NCBI RefSeq assembly: GCF_030463565.1
Contig: NC_134653.1
Coordinates: 31,247,150 to 31,311,149 of the forward strand
Length of the DNA: 64,000 nt
Source of the DNA: Pelecanus crispus
Lineage: Eukaryota; Chordata; Aves; Pelecaniformes; Pelecanidae
Direction: 5' to 3'
Shown: piece after piece, positions 40,801 to 55,800 of the stretch
How the letters are laid out: the number at the start of each line of letters is the position of its first letter
Numbering within the stretch: position 1 is the first letter of the stretch
The notes under the pieces: model-generated
The model's database searches: none
Told to the model about the DNA's origin: nothing
The model's input: only the letters and a program-made list of their open reading frames with translations
Position numbers and translations under genes: made by a program

Positions 40801-43800
40801 GCAGCCTGATATACATACTGAACAAATGCATTTGTGTTTGATGTGGACTTTCATCCCATGCCCATGGGACCATATAATTTTCTAAGTAATTATTAAACTC
40901 TCGATTTACTGTCTTCTGGTCTATCATTGTTTAGTAAGAATTGACAGCAAAGACTAGGATGAAATTTGGAGAATTTGTAATGTTTTCAAGATACTAAATT
41001 TTGGTTGTTTTTTTTAAATATACTGCAAATGTTCTGTGCTGAATTTTGAATTGCCTACTTACGCAGTCAGTTACAAGATTAAACATATGACTAAAAATAG
41101 TAGTGATACTGTATGAAAATAGTTGTTACTATGTAAACCTTGACTCTCCTTATAGATTAAAAGGCCTGGAACAAATTACGAAGGCTACTATGCTTGGTCA
41201 TCTGCTTCCCGTCCTACTGACATCTCTGATGCATCCAAATTTGCAAACTCTAACTATGGCTGATGCCTTGATGCCTCAGCTGGTGCAGCTGGTTCTTTAC
41301 ACAAGTCAGGTATGGTCTTTGTGTCAGCAGTTGTCTACAAAGGAAAAAAGATGCGGCATGCATGTTCTAAAATGCTGTAGATTTTGGTCAGCTTTCTGCA
41401 GTAAGTGAACCACAGATCATACTCTGAGAATTGCTCAACAGCTACAAAAGCTGATAATGCTGAATATTAAATTTTACTTGGTACAACAGCTACTAAATAA
41501 TGATTTATTGTCAGTAACAACATACCGTGTAACTGTTAATATATTTCAATAATGAGATCTTAAAATGATTTGCTGTTAGCATGTTTCTAACACTATAGTT
41601 TGTGCCACAGACTGCACTGCTGCTTAAAACTCAGTCTCCAGTTTTCTCAGAACTGAACAGCTCCCCCAGTGGTGCATCAGAACAGAAGGGGAAGCTGTTA
41701 CCTGACGAGAGGTGATTTTCTTCACATTTGGGTATTTTCATGGGATAAAATATCTTGGCTGTAACGTTCATTTGACCATTACTGTGGGATAAATCTTAAA
41801 ACAGCAATCTCTCTCTCTCTCTTTTTTTTTTTAAAGGCAAAACTGTAATGGTTTGTAAGGCTGTCTTAAAGATATATAAGCCTTTATAAAAGGCAATTAG
41901 TTCTAAAATTTTTTTGCATATAAAATTAAAGTGTTAGTATCTTCAGGTTGTTTGCACAGGGTATGGTTTGTTTTGTTTTTCCCCTCACCTCAAGCATTAG
42001 GGATTAATTCTAAATGTTCCTCTTACAATAAATTAGGCTAAGATGGACCATCATGAGAAAATGTAAATTGCTCTGGCAGCATGAGATACAGTATTAAAGC
42101 CATTGGAAAGACATTAAATGGTTTCATTTTCATAAAGAAGTATAATGATTTTATGTCCTGCATTTAAATCCTGTGTCTCAGCTCGAAGTTATACAGCTTC
42201 TGCTTAGAAACAGTAACACGCAGCTAAATTAAATTAAAAAGTGCTTATCATAGCTATTTGCAGTGTTGCAGAATTTGTAGTATTAAACAGCTTGTGATAA
42301 TGTATAGTATACTGTGTGAAAACTCAGAAGAATTTATTTTCAATCCTCCTCCAAATTATAAACTTCAGTGAAATTATGACAGTATAATCAGTTTTGGGTG
42401 CTGTCCCAGGAAGTAAGGGGTTTTTTATGCTACCAATCGTGTGTTAGAATCTATATATAGTGCCGTTTACGGGTTTTTTTATGGTGCTACTTAGCTTGTT
42501 TGCCATAATTTGGAAATTGGAAAGCATAGGGAAAAGTTCAGATTTTACAGGTTAGAGATTGGCATACTTATTTCTAATGTACTGAGTTCGCACTATTTAA
42601 GTTCTCCATGTTCCCTCATTAAAGTTATGCCTAAAGGAGTCAATACTTTGTGTCACTATGTATCAGTACTGAGAGGTGATTTTAAGTACTTTATAGTTTG
42701 ATATCTGAATATATAATAGAAATCTGTGTGTTGAATTTTAGGACTAATTTTTCACTCTAATTTCAGAATGCTGGAAGAGAAAGAAGAACCAGGTTTTCTT
42801 ACGGGTTTGAAGATCCCGGCTCCCTGGGCTGCTGGGAAGACTGTGGAAACAGTTCATCCCGTCAGGGATAACTATAAATTTAAAGAAACTGTACATATTC
42901 CAGGAGCCCGCTGTTTATATCTTAGATTTGACAACAGATGTTCTTCACAATATGATTACGATAAGGTAAGCAAGGGCCAATTCAGAAATTCTTTCTTTTG
43001 TATGTTTCTGTGAGCAGCACTTCCATTTTCATCTCTTCTACCCCTTGTCTTTCATGGCACCTGATTTACAGTTATCAGGATAATGCAGGAGGTTTTTGAT
43101 AGGAGCTTATTAGTGTACACTATAATGTCACAGTCTACTTACTTCAAGGATGTAAGGTACAGGGATGCAGAGAGGTTATTTCTCATGTGGCACAAGTGTG
43201 AATAACTTTTCAAAAGAATTCTTGAGTTTCATTTTAAGACTAGACTTAGCTAAATGATAGAAAATGTACAAAGAATTGTTGACATGAAAAGGCAGGAAGG
43301 TGAAGAGAAATGGTTCATGTTTAACTTCTATTATGCTTGAAGAAACAATCCAAAAAGAGCATATGCTTAATTCTTCTTGTGTATTGTTTCAGGACATAAT
43401 ATCCAGTGATTGTTTCAATGTTTAAAACCTATCAGTTATGAGGACCTTTTGTTAAGAGTTAGGCTCTGTAATTAGGAAGTTTCCTCAAAAGATGTCAGAA
43501 GTAGTGATAGTTCTGAAATAGGAGAAATGTAGTAGGCTCCAGAGGTGTGGAGTTTGGGGGCAGGGAGGGGTTGTTTTGGTTCTTCCCCCATGCCTCAGAT
43601 ATTCATACCAACTCTTCAATTTTTTTTTTTTATGTTCATTTTGTGGTGGCTCAGATTGACTTCCTTCTCATTTTTGCTGTTGTTCAGTTTTCCTTATTTC
43701 TCAAATTTTAACGTAGCTGCCTACTTTGAAGATCAGCACAATTTGTTTAAACTGGGCAGAACTGGAAAGGTTACTTTTTCCCCCCCGATGATAAATGGCT

Positions 43801-46800
43801 TGTTTACATGGATTAATATAAATAAGTATTTTCAATTTCAAGAACACAACTAATAGCACTTATTTACTTTGTATAATCAGAGAGCTACTTGTGCTGCTTA
43901 CTAATTGTTGCCATATATTCTTCAACATAGAGCGAGTCCTGTGATACTCACTCCCATTAGTTATTCATAAGTGTCTTGAATATTAATGTCACCCATTACT
44001 GGTTAAACTCCTTCAGAAAACTTTAAGCCTCGTCATGTTCACACTGAAGTCACTGACAAAATATTAACTTTGATGGGAGCAGGATCAATCCATTTATTAG
44101 TGGAGAGGCGGTATGTTCTAGTTAGCTCAGCATGAGGACTGGAAGTTAGGATTTCTCCTAACAGCTCCCAGTTCTGCTGCTGACTTGCTGTGTGACCGTG
44201 GGGGGAGGTCACTCAATTTCCTCTCCGCCTCAGTTTCCCCATCTGTAAAATGGGGATAATAATACTTGCCTACTCACCTCACAGGGCTGTTGTGAGGATT
44301 TGTTAATGTTGATAAAGCGCTTTGAAAATATAAAGCGCGGTGCAAGTGCTAAGTATTATTATTATTATTAGATTTTCTTGTTTTTCTCTTACAGTCTAAC
44401 AGTGTATTTTATGTTTTGAAGTTGGTGATCTATGCTGGTCCTAACACAAACAGTAGGAAGGTTGCTGAGTATGGAGGCAATACACTGGGATATGGCAGCC
44501 GTAGTGTCTTAGGAACTGGTTGGCCGAAAGACTTAGTAAAGGTACAGTATTATAATCCAACAATATTTCACATAGAAAAATCCCCTTTGGAAACCATGTC
44601 GAGTCCATTTTAACCCTTGTAGCAATGAAGTCTAAGCTTTTAAGTGTACGGTTATCCATGATGAGATCACTTCTTAAGTGGGCTGTTATGTCCTTGGGGA
44701 ATAACTATAAACTCAACTGTATGTTATGTGTGATGCTTCTCTTTGAGCTTATCTTGTTTTGCTATGTCTTACTGGAATTCGTTACTGGTCTGTTTCAGTC
44801 CTGGAGTTTCTAATGGCACTACTGTTCTCATAAGTGTATCTTTGTAGGAGAAGCTCTTGCACATGCTGAGGGTGTGCATATTTTCTTAAGGTCCGTGGGC
44901 ATGACTGCATTTTTTTAACAGTAACCCACATATATAACAAGTAGCAAACATAGCAACTTTCCAACCATTTGTGTTGGGTTTTAAAATTACATTGGACACT
45001 TTTGGTAGCAAAGCTGACAGAAAAATCCCTCCAACTTCTTGAAACTTCAGTGTTTCAAGAATTTTGCAGTATGTTCCCTCAGACTGTATGCAGTATGGGT
45101 TTTTTTCCCTTATGTGTTTGTGCTGCTACATTGTCCCACACTAAAACTGGGCTAATATACATAACAAAAAATAATTCCAAAAAGAAAAAAAAAAGTAGTA
45201 ATAAACTGGAAAGCAATTTCAGACAAGCACTCCATTGTTCACAATTAATGGAATTTCATTTATTTTTCAGACATAGATTTTTATACTGGTCTTTTAGCAA
45301 ACTCTTCTATTAATGTGTTGACATTCTTCTCCTTGAAGAGCTTGTCTGTCTTCCTTCAGGAGGAGAGCTGTTGATTATTGCATGGTTTCTTGCAGACAAC
45401 TAATGAAAGCTTTTTGATGAAAATCAAGGCCAAGTAACACAGACTGATAAACTCTACTTTTGATCTTTTGATTCTTTCTTTTGTTTTACTGTAGTTAGCC
45501 AGCAGCAAAATTAAAATAAAATTGTCCACTAAAAAATATCCTTACAAAAAGGGAAGAATCTTAAATCAGAGTATATAATTGGAGATAAAAATAATATTTA
45601 GATAACTGTCATTAAAAACATTAATCCATAAAATAAGCCACTTTTATGAAAAGCCTGTTTGTTTGCCTCAGTTCTTAAATGTGTCTTCTCTTTTTCTTTT
45701 TTTTTCTTTTTTCCCTCCCTTCCTCCCCATCAAAATTTTAAGGTGGAAGGAGATACAGTCACCTTCTCCTTTGAAATGCGGAGTGGTCGTGAGCACAACA
45801 CTCCAGACAAAGCTATGTGGGGCTTTGCTTGCACTGTTCGAGCACAGGTACTCAAACATGACAGATTCAATGGGATAGGTTCAGCTTCAATTTATCTTCT
45901 GTCTGTTACACACTTCAGATCAAATAGAAATGTACTTCAAGGTTTGACGTTAACATTTGAAATTTAAAACAGTAATAGCTTGCTTATTTTGGCAATAAGA
46001 CAAATCATCTTGTTACAGTGTAAAGGACCTAAGTTTTACATATTTGACTTCCTTAGCTAGAGATACCCTGTGGCATGGTCTGTAGCATGCTTAGGGTTTA
46101 TGAAGATAGTTATTCCCAAATATGTTTTATCTCTCTCTTGTCATTGGCACTGGACTTGGATGAAGTCACTTTAATATCTCTTGCTGCTTGTAGAGCAGGA
46201 TTTCTTTGGAGAGACAGGTATCTTGTAACAACCTGGAAATCGGAGATTTAATGGGGCAGTAATTATTCCAGCCTATAAAGAAGAGAGGGGAGGGATGCTG
46301 GGATCATACTAAAGGAAACTTGAATCCTACTACCAGGAAGCTAGGACTGGGCCTGTGAGATGACAGATCTGCAGGCCAAAGAATGACTGAACCAAAAATA
46401 ACTTTACCTTTTCTTCTCTTTCTTGGTTCAGGAAAATAATGTTTAAATCCTTTGTATCTTATCTTGAGTTGTTCTTATATATTGCTTTTAATTGTTAAGC
46501 ATTTTTTCAGTATACCTCTGTGTAAGAGACATATGATTGATAGATACCTATCTTTTATATCTATATCATTCATATGTAAGATTATATATAAAATCTCCTA
46601 TCTTGAAATGTATTGGGGAAGGACTTTATGGTTGGTTGATTAGTGCAACCTATCACTGTTCCTCCTACAGGAGTCTTCAGAGGATGTGTCAGGAGGCTTG
46701 CCATTCTTGGTTGACCTGGCACTTGGCCTTTCTGTATTAGCTTGTTCTATGCTGCGAATATTATACAATGGACCAGAAATTACCAAAGATGAAGAAACAT

Positions 46801-49800
46801 GTCAAGAGCTCTTAAGATCTAAATTATTACAAAGGTAAAAAAAAAAAAAATTTGATCCGAGTTCCCATGTGGGTTTTATTCTGAGGAAAGGTGACTTTTG
46901 TAGTTGTGCTCAAGTCTCCTGTTTTAAGGTGATGTTTTGATAACTTTTCCTGCAGAGCTTGTTCAGCAGTTCTGTGTTGCCTAAAACTAAGGGAATGTTT
47001 TTTCTAGAACAGAGGTTTTCTTTAGAGTAAGTAGCGGAGGATTTGGGCTATGCTTGGTACAAACCACGCCTAATATGTTAATATGTAGTCTGTCTTTGTA
47101 ATGTGTTGTTGACTAATGTGTCTTTCTGAATGAGGGGAGAGAGCTGGGGGGACGCACACACCAGAACCTTTTCATCTGTTTCTATTTATTTTTCCAGGTG
47201 CCAGTGGCAGGTGGAAGCTAATGGTGTAATATCTCCAGCCCTTACACCAAGTCCTTCTCCATTGCCTCTTACTATAGATGAAGATAGAGAATTTACATAT
47301 CCTTCTGATGTTCTAGTGCCTCCCGTTGGACACTATTTTGATCTGCCTAGAATTAGGCTGCCTCCAGGAATCATGATAAAGCTCAGGGAAATTTCTGGAC
47401 GTGCTCGGCCTCAGTTTAGACCTAGTATAAAGTAAGTAGTCATTGTTTTGCTGTATTTTTCTAACTTGACTTTTATTTTTTGAAATATTTGGTGCCAAAG
47501 AAAGAGAGCTAAAAAAGCAATGGTAAGGATGCAGCATGTCTGTCATGTATGATGGTATGCATTTAATATTCTGTAAATACTTGTTTGTGAATGCAGCATC
47601 TAGTGAACTGTAAATATGAATTGTCAAAGTTTGTCCGTTATTCTTGCTTAATCAGTTTGGCTTTACCTATAACCCTAGGGAAGTGATTCAGCCAGAAGTA
47701 ATGGAGGAAATGGTAGTTTCATGTGTGATTAAACATTTGAATTTGGTTGATGCACTCCAGTCCCTGATAAATTTCCAGTATCAGGAAGAACATGCTGAAG
47801 AATATGATTTACTTTGTAAAATTATGGGAGAGACCTTTAAGAAGCTAAATGCCATGGAGAGACAATTGCAGGTAAAAATAAAATTACACAAAAAACCAGA
47901 AGGCTTTTTTTGAGAATAAAGGTGTATTAACAGCATTTTAGAAACATAGAAATGTACTCGGATTTCTTCTTTTAAGATCTCTCTTACTCCTTAAGATGAA
48001 CAACTACAATAAGTGTTGTTATTTGTCTCTTTATTAGAGTGTGGCTGAGCTGGAGCAGAAATGGCAGAATGAGGTAGATGACGCCATGCATGGGAAGCTG
48101 GAGAACAATGTCCCATTCTTTTACGATTACCACTTCAATGAGGTAAGCATTGTGGCTGCTGTGTGTGCTCATGCTTCATGCTGCTCTCTCAATACCTGTT
48201 CATCCTTTTCCTTCACTTTGTTTAGAGCAAGATGAAAGAACTAGAACTTCTGTGTTCAATGAAAGAAGTTTCTTTTGATGGAAGCGATCTTGAGAATGTG
48301 GTCCTGGCATTAAGGTTAGTAGCTGGCTGTGGAATGTACCATTTAGGCAAGGTACTTAAAAGATAGGCAGCTTTATGCAGCTGTGGAATTTCAGCGAGTT
48401 CCAAAAATAGGTATGCAGGGTTAAAGTTGCATACATACATAAACACTTATTGAAGTAGGCACTTGAATTTCATTGTACCCTGTGACACTTAATGATGTGA
48501 AACAGAAGCTGGCACTAAATGTTTCAAAAACATTTTATGTCTAATTCCATTATAGGCTGATAGACCTATAGAAAGAAAACAATCTTTGGGAGCAGCAAAA
48601 TTCAGATGAACTTCTAACCAGGGATGCAGATACTTTAAAACTTAATTTTCTTTTCTGTCTAGCAATAGCTGATTAAATTCTTAGAAAAATTTGTGCTAAA
48701 TATATTAATATTACTACCTATAGCTCCTAGTACTTACTAACAAACCATTTGGTTATTTATTTTTTCTGCTTTCTACTTTATTGGCATAGAATAGTTTGAT
48801 GCCATATGTTTTCTTTAAAATAACCTTTCTCACAGTAACGCTATTTCAGAAGGCATTAAAGCATAATTGAGTGTTCACTGCTTTTATTTTTCTTTCATAA
48901 TCTTAGGGAGAAGTTTTTTCAAGAGGTGAATTCACTGATACAGAAGACTTCGCATCCCCTAGCAAAAACGAAAACATTAGTTAAGAGCTTGATGAACAGA
49001 GCAGAGCTATTACTACATGTCACTATTGCAGCACAGTCTGGTATCACAAGAAGTATATCTGGTACCCCTGCAGAGACTCCAGGTATATATCTCATTACCA
49101 ACATTGTATGTTCTTTTTTTTTTCCCTGAAGATAAAATTTATTCCTTTTCTCTTATTTTCCCTCTTAAATTAACTTTTTTTTTTACTTTTTCAAATTAAA
49201 TAAATTCTTTTACAGTATATGAAATTGAGTCTTTGTTTTCTGATTTACGTAATGATAAATTAAGGTCTGTGTAATAATACATGGAATTTTAAACTTTAGT
49301 GTCCTGAATTATTGGGGGAAAAAATGCTTAACCTATTCAAAACAAAACTAACTTGAAACAATACCTGAAAACAGGAAAGTCCTCAGAACTGAGTTGCAAG
49401 TTCTTGCTTAGACTGTGTTTTCCCCATCCTGTGTTATAGCTTTCACTGGATTGTCCACAGTGATTTTAAAAACAGTTTCTAAATAACATCCTACACCAGG
49501 AGTGACATTCTTTCATATTGTGTAATATTGCAGCCTGTAAATCGGCATCTGAAACAAAAGTGATATCTCATGCAGTCCGCCAGCCTGTCTTCCTTCGCAG
49601 CATGTCAGCACCATCTGACTTAGAAATGATTGGTAACGAAGATATCGAGTTTGCTAGATCAAGTCAAAGGTATACAAGGGTTTATTCCACTAAGCTGCTT
49701 TACGCTAACATGGCCTGTGTTGTTAAAATCGCCGTAAACTTTGCAAGCATAAAACTTTTTTTTCTTTTCATTGGATCAATTTACTGCTGCCAGGTGTAAT

Positions 49801-52800
49801 TATCATATATTCTCTTAGGCGACGCCATGTTACCAGCCATAGAAGTAGCTCTTTCACTCTTCTCCAGTCACTGACTATTGAGGATAGCAGAGATAAACCC
49901 ACGTACAGTGTCTTACTGGGGCAACTGTTTGCTTTCATTGGAACGAATCCTGACCAAGCGGTATGTCACTTTAAATGTGCTAAATAATTATATTTTCAAA
50001 TTCCAACTTCCACAAGGAAGGGAGGGGTCTTGCTTGTGTCTCATTAATGAAAACAAACAAACAAAATCTTGTAGGTGTCCAGCAGCAGTTTTCTGCTAGC
50101 TGCTCAGACAAGGTGGCGTCGTGGGAATACAAGGAAGCAAGCCCTAGTGCATATGAGAGAGTTGCTGACGGCAGCTGTTCGGGTTGGTGGTGTGACACAT
50201 CTTGTAGGCCCAGTGACCATGGTACTTCAGGGAGGACCAAGGTTTGCTTATTTCTCTGAAAATAACTAAATGTTTCTGGTCTCTGTAGAACAGAGTAAAT
50301 TGCTTTGCACAAAGAAAACCCATGAGAAGTCACTAGCTGTGAGGGCTCAAGCTTGCAGAACAAAGCTTGCAACAACCACTTTTATTGGCCCTTGTGGGGT
50401 AAAAAGGCACAAACTTCTAAGAAATGCTTTTATTTGGCAGTAGATGAAATTTCCTTTCATACTGGGATGACATGTGGGACAGATATGCATATAGGGTATC
50501 TTACTCTCCTGACTTATTTCTAAACTCATGTTAATTAGGTATTAGTGGTAAATTTAGCTGATACTAGTACTGTCATCTAAATTTGATAAATATTTTGTAA
50601 GTATTTTGTTTGTAGTCAAATTTCAATCATGTCTGAGGTAAAACTACCATACTATCTTGTTTACATACATTTCATCCTAAAACATTCAGTGACTTGCAGT
50701 TTTGCTTCAAAATCTTCCTTGAGTAATTCCTGATATGTGCTGATTATTTTTTTTTTTTTTAAAGCTACATTTGGAAGTTTGTTCATTTTATTTAACCTAG
50801 AAAGCCTACCGTTTCAAATATCTTAACTACCAACAGAATTGAAGAGCTCACGTGTGGCGGGATGGTGGAACAAGTCCAGGAAGCTTTTGGAGAGACTATG
50901 ACGTCTGTGGTCTCGCTATGTGCTCGCTACCCCATTGCTTGTGCAAATAGCATTGGCCTCTTATGCACTATACCTTACACAAGGTATGAAAGTATTTCTT
51001 TCAGAAAGGGAAGGAGGGTATACACAGCTGTGCTTATTAGGTTTTGCCTTAAGGAGAAGCATTATATAGTATAAATATATTCCCTTTCTTCATAATGGGG
51101 GGCATCTGAGAACATCCTGTTAAATTTTCTCAGAGTAAAGAATTTCATCTGGGGAGGACAAGGGAGAGGCAGAACCATCTTTCTGCAAAGCGAAGTAACT
51201 AATTGCTGAGTTAACAGCAAGTTCTGGATTTTCATTGTGTCTGTTGTTAGCGACTGAAAAGTTACTTAAGTAAAATCTGAATTTCTCTTCTCATACAGGA
51301 GTGAAGAGAAGTGTTTGGTACGTAGTGGCCTGGTACAACTCATGGACCGGCTTTGCAGTTTAAGCAGCCAGACAGAATCCAGTTCGAATGAAAAACAGAC
51401 TAAGAAGCAGAAGGTGGCCACCATGGCTTGGGCTGCCTTCCAGGTGCTAGCCAATCGGTGTGTCGAATGGGAGAAAGAAGAAGGTAGGAACACTGCCAGC
51501 TATTTCTGCTGTCCACTTTAGAACTGCACAAGTACCTGAGAAGTTGTAAATGTATTTAAAGTAGGGCATTTGCTCACCGTGACTTTAGTACTGTTTAGGT
51601 TCTTTAGAACACACAAATGGATAGAACACTCAAGTGTTTTAGTTTTTTTTTTTAATTCTAGCTTTTCCTCCTCATGGGATTGTTTGTTGCAGGTAATTTC
51701 AAGTCTGCCACTTGGTTCTGCCTAGGCATAACCATAGAACCAGGAGACTCTGAGTGATCACTTATGCCTTCCTGCTGTGTTAGGATTCACCCATAACATA
51801 CATGAACTTATAGACACGTGGCTGTTGGCTAATGGAACACAGATGTTGTATCAGGTTTTATTTTTAGAGACTTTTTATATTTATATAAACATTTTGCTAT
51901 ATATTTTTTACTGTTTTTAGTTTATGGGTAAGGAATTTGTAGATGTGTACATGCATTTTTGTTAATTACAATTATGCATTCTTGCATTACTTTTAAAGGT
52001 GGTTCAACAGAGGCTGTTCACTCTGGTCTGGCTCGTCAGGTCTCCAGCCTCCTTACCAACCACCTCGCACGAGCTACAGAGTGTTGTGGTAATCAGGCTG
52101 CAGGAAATGATGCGCTGCAAGATGTTCTCAGTCTTCTTAATGACCTGTCAAGGTACTAGGCCATTGTCTCTGGAATATTTTTTTCTATGTATGAAAGCAG
52201 GTGAGGGTTCTTTTGGGTTGTTTTGGGGATTTTTTTTACAGTACAGAAAGTAAGATAACTTTCAAAACCGTTCTAAAACTTGGTTGTAAACTGACATTTA
52301 CTCAATCTTAGTGTTTAATCAGTGCTGTCAGGTTATGTAGGAATTGTTGCAGATAAGGCTTTGTGAGACGCTGAAATATTTTTTAAATTACATCCTGAAA
52401 ATAAATGAATTTATTCTTTACAAGAGCATTGTTAAACAATCAATTTTTTTTTTCCCCCTTTCAGGAGTCACATAGGTAAAGCAATCCTGAGCCAGCCAGC
52501 CTGTGTGTCCAAGCTTCTGTCTCTTCTCTTGGATCAGCGTCCTTCGCCAAAGTTGGTCCTTATAATCCTCCAGTTGTGTCGTGCTGCACTGCCTCTCATG
52601 AGCGTTGAGGACTGTGGAAATGTGGAATTGCCTCCCTGGAGTTACTCTGTACCCTCTCTGAACAGTGAACAGGATGATCCCAGTGACCCAGCCTCCAAGA
52701 TTGCCTCTCTGCTGTTGGCAAAGCTGGCAGATTATGTAGTACCAGGTACCAGCATCATCTTGGTGTCATGCTAACTTGAGAAATTGCCAAGCAAGTCATG

Positions 52801-55800
52801 TTTGTGCAAGGAGCTTTTGTATTGACAGAAAGCTCAAGTAGGAAAAGGTATATGTCAGTGTTGAAAGATAGGATATTTCTGTGACTTCTGATCTGTTTCT
52901 TAATTTAACTGTTCTCAGGCTAAGTTGTGCGTCACAGTGATGTTTTAGACATGTCTCAGGTATGTTAGCATTAGTTTCAAGGGCAAGAAAGTTTGTTGAT
53001 GGAGCTCATGGTTGTGTGTTTTTCTTTGTTTTGGTTTTTTCCTTTCTACTTCAAGGATGCCAGACGGTTCTTTCTCCAACTGCCTCTGAGCCAGATACTA
53101 CTTTGGCAAAAGCCAGCCCTAAAAATTCCATAAAAGGCGATAAAGATCCTGGAGAAGAAAGCGAGGCAGTGGATGGTAAACTTTCTATTTTTATTCATAA
53201 ACGGGAAGACCAGTCATCCCATGAAGTCCTTCAGCCATTACTAAGGTAATCTTAACTCAGTGGATTGGAATTAGCAACCAATTTTGCTAATTCCATTTCT
53301 CTCTTTTTTTTTTTTTTTTTAGTGCTACAGCTGTGGAAAAATGCATCCTAATGCATCCTAGACATAATAGTAAATGAGAAAGCAAAATGTCTTCCCAATT
53401 TGTTGTATTTACTGGCAAAATTATAAGATAATACAAAAATGGTTTATAGGGCTGATGCTTAGTGTACTGTTACCTGGATAAAAATGCATACCACTATACT
53501 GAATTTGTGGTGAGGCAGCAGCAGAAAGAATCTAAATCCCAGTGCTTCCTGGACTTGTCTGTTTTGTAGAAGACTATTTAGCAATGATGAGAGCAGCAGA
53601 GCTGAAACGGAGCAGAGTATACAGATGTATAAAAGGAGGAGGGGGATGTGAAGTGTGACGTTTTGGTTCTGCCTTGCTTACAAGCCACGTAAGCCACTAG
53701 CAAAGGAACATAAAAGCCTCTTAATCTGTCTGAAAACTGAAAACAACCACATGAAAAATTATCTACTTACATGATGCTCCATCAGAAAAATTGAATGTAT
53801 CTTGTTATAGTATTACAGACTATCTATGTAGGACTAACAAATAGAACTGTCAAAGCAAAATGGCTTTAAAAGCATTGCTTTTAATAATGCATATGCTGGA
53901 TAATAATTTACTATTACAGCTTCTTTAGTATTCTTAGTACCCACCTGGATTTTGAGGTCTCTGAATGTCAAGCAGCCAACATTATCACCTCTTGCATTTT
54001 GTACTATTTCTCATCTTCCCCCACTCCAAGTTGATTTTGAACCTGTGCCCTAAAAATGATACTAAAAGATACAGCTGTTGGGTGTTCTTAGGTGAAAGGT
54101 TAACTTGGAGTCCTCAGGCATTTGTGTTCAGTAAAAGCCAATTTCATGGCGCTTCTTTTTGAGGCGGAAAGGCTTAAATTGCTATGCAAATAACTACATT
54201 CAAGAGTATTAAATTCCTTTTGTAAATTACAGTGCAATTGGGTATGTCCTTAACTATCAAGTATTTCTATTACTGTTGAGCAATTCAGTATGCGAGGGTT
54301 GCTTTCAAATAATTTAAAACCACACATAATATATTAAATTGGACTGTATAGTTCAGATGTATTTTCCACCAATGAAAACAAAGCTGATGTGTTTTGTTTT
54401 TGCTTTAATAGTAGCTCAGAAGGTCGTCCATTCCGACTAGGAACTGGAGCCAATATGGAGAAAGTGGTGAAAATGGATCGAGACATGACAAAAGTAAGAA
54501 AAGGAATAACTGAAGAGTTATTCAACATTGTAAAAATTGGTGGCCAGTCAGAATTCTTGTTTTTTACTGATGTTAAATCCCCTTTGTTAAATGTTGTTTA
54601 ATTTACAGAACTGTTCAGAAAGATAACTTTTTATGTAATATTAGCATTTGTCCTAGTTTCAGCTGGGATAGAATTAAATTCTGCACCACCACCAGCCCAC
54701 CCCCCCCCAGTAGCTGGTATAGTGCTGTGTTTTGGATTTAGTATGAGAATAATGTTGGTAACGCACTAATGTTTTAGTTGTTGCTAAGTAGTGTTTGTAC
54801 TAGTCAAGGACTTTTCAGCTTCTCATGCCCTGCCAGTGAGAAGCTGGGAAGGGGCACTGCCAGGACAGCTGACCCAAACTGGCCAAAGGGCTACCCCATA
54901 CCATATGGCATCATGCTCAGTATAGAAACTGGGGGGAGTTGGCTGGGGGGCGGACTGCTACTCGGGAACTGACTGGGCATCGGTCAGTGGGTGGTGAGCA
55001 ATTGCATTGTGCATCACTTATTTGGTATACTCTTTTATCATTATTATTATTATTTTCCCTTCCTTTTCTGTCCTATTAAACTGTCTTTATCTCAACCCAC
55101 GAATTTTACTTTCCCCCGCCACCCCGATTCTCTCCCCCATTCCATTGGGGCAGGGGAAGTGAGCGAACGGCTGGGTGGTGTTTAGCTGCCTGCCGGCTTA
55201 AACCACAACAGCATTATATAGTTATTGATGTAAATACAGGGGTAAATGATGAAAAAGAATTTCAGCTAATGCTTCCTCCAACTGTTGTAAGTCATGTTTA
55301 AGCCCCTTTAATATTCTCTTTCCTGAAGTGTTTAATGCACATTGATAGTATGAATTCTAAACCACATATTTAAATTGAATTTTGATGTATATTTTCAGAC
55401 ATGTTCTTGAGTATTTGCACCAGAAATACGCATGTGTGGCTTTTTGATCAGAGGAGAGAATCTATACTGTTAAGCTAAGAATGGAATATTAAAGGCAATG
55501 AATCCACATTGATCTGTCATCTCTTTGTAGATGAGAAAAAGCAACAGAAAGGATTTGTCTTATGACTGTGACTAATACATACACAGGAGGATGTTTTTGA
55601 TATGTTCTCGGTACTTTTACATATGCAGAGGGAGGAGAGTTAAATGCATCACATAGTGTGGCCAAATAGAGCTAACATTAGTATTTGTCTTATTTCAGAG
55701 TGGCTGCTGTGAAGTTATTACAGAAGAAGCTGCTGCAGCTCTTCGAAAGGCAACTAAGTGGGCACAGTCTGGTCTAATAGTTAGTGTTGGGCCACCCATA

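Larger units (their letters stand above)
42966..44421 (+). other. HECTD4 intron 21
   Basis: 1.46 kb. Its last 300 nt hold a MIR-like SINE that ends about 23 nt before the first of two usable acceptors. Otherwise no feature is recognised. Confidence 0.8.
54494..55698 (+). other. HECTD4 intron 38
   Basis: 1.2 kb, nearly half of it a solo LTR (54649-55210) in the sense orientation. The rest shows nothing of note. Confidence 0.8.
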
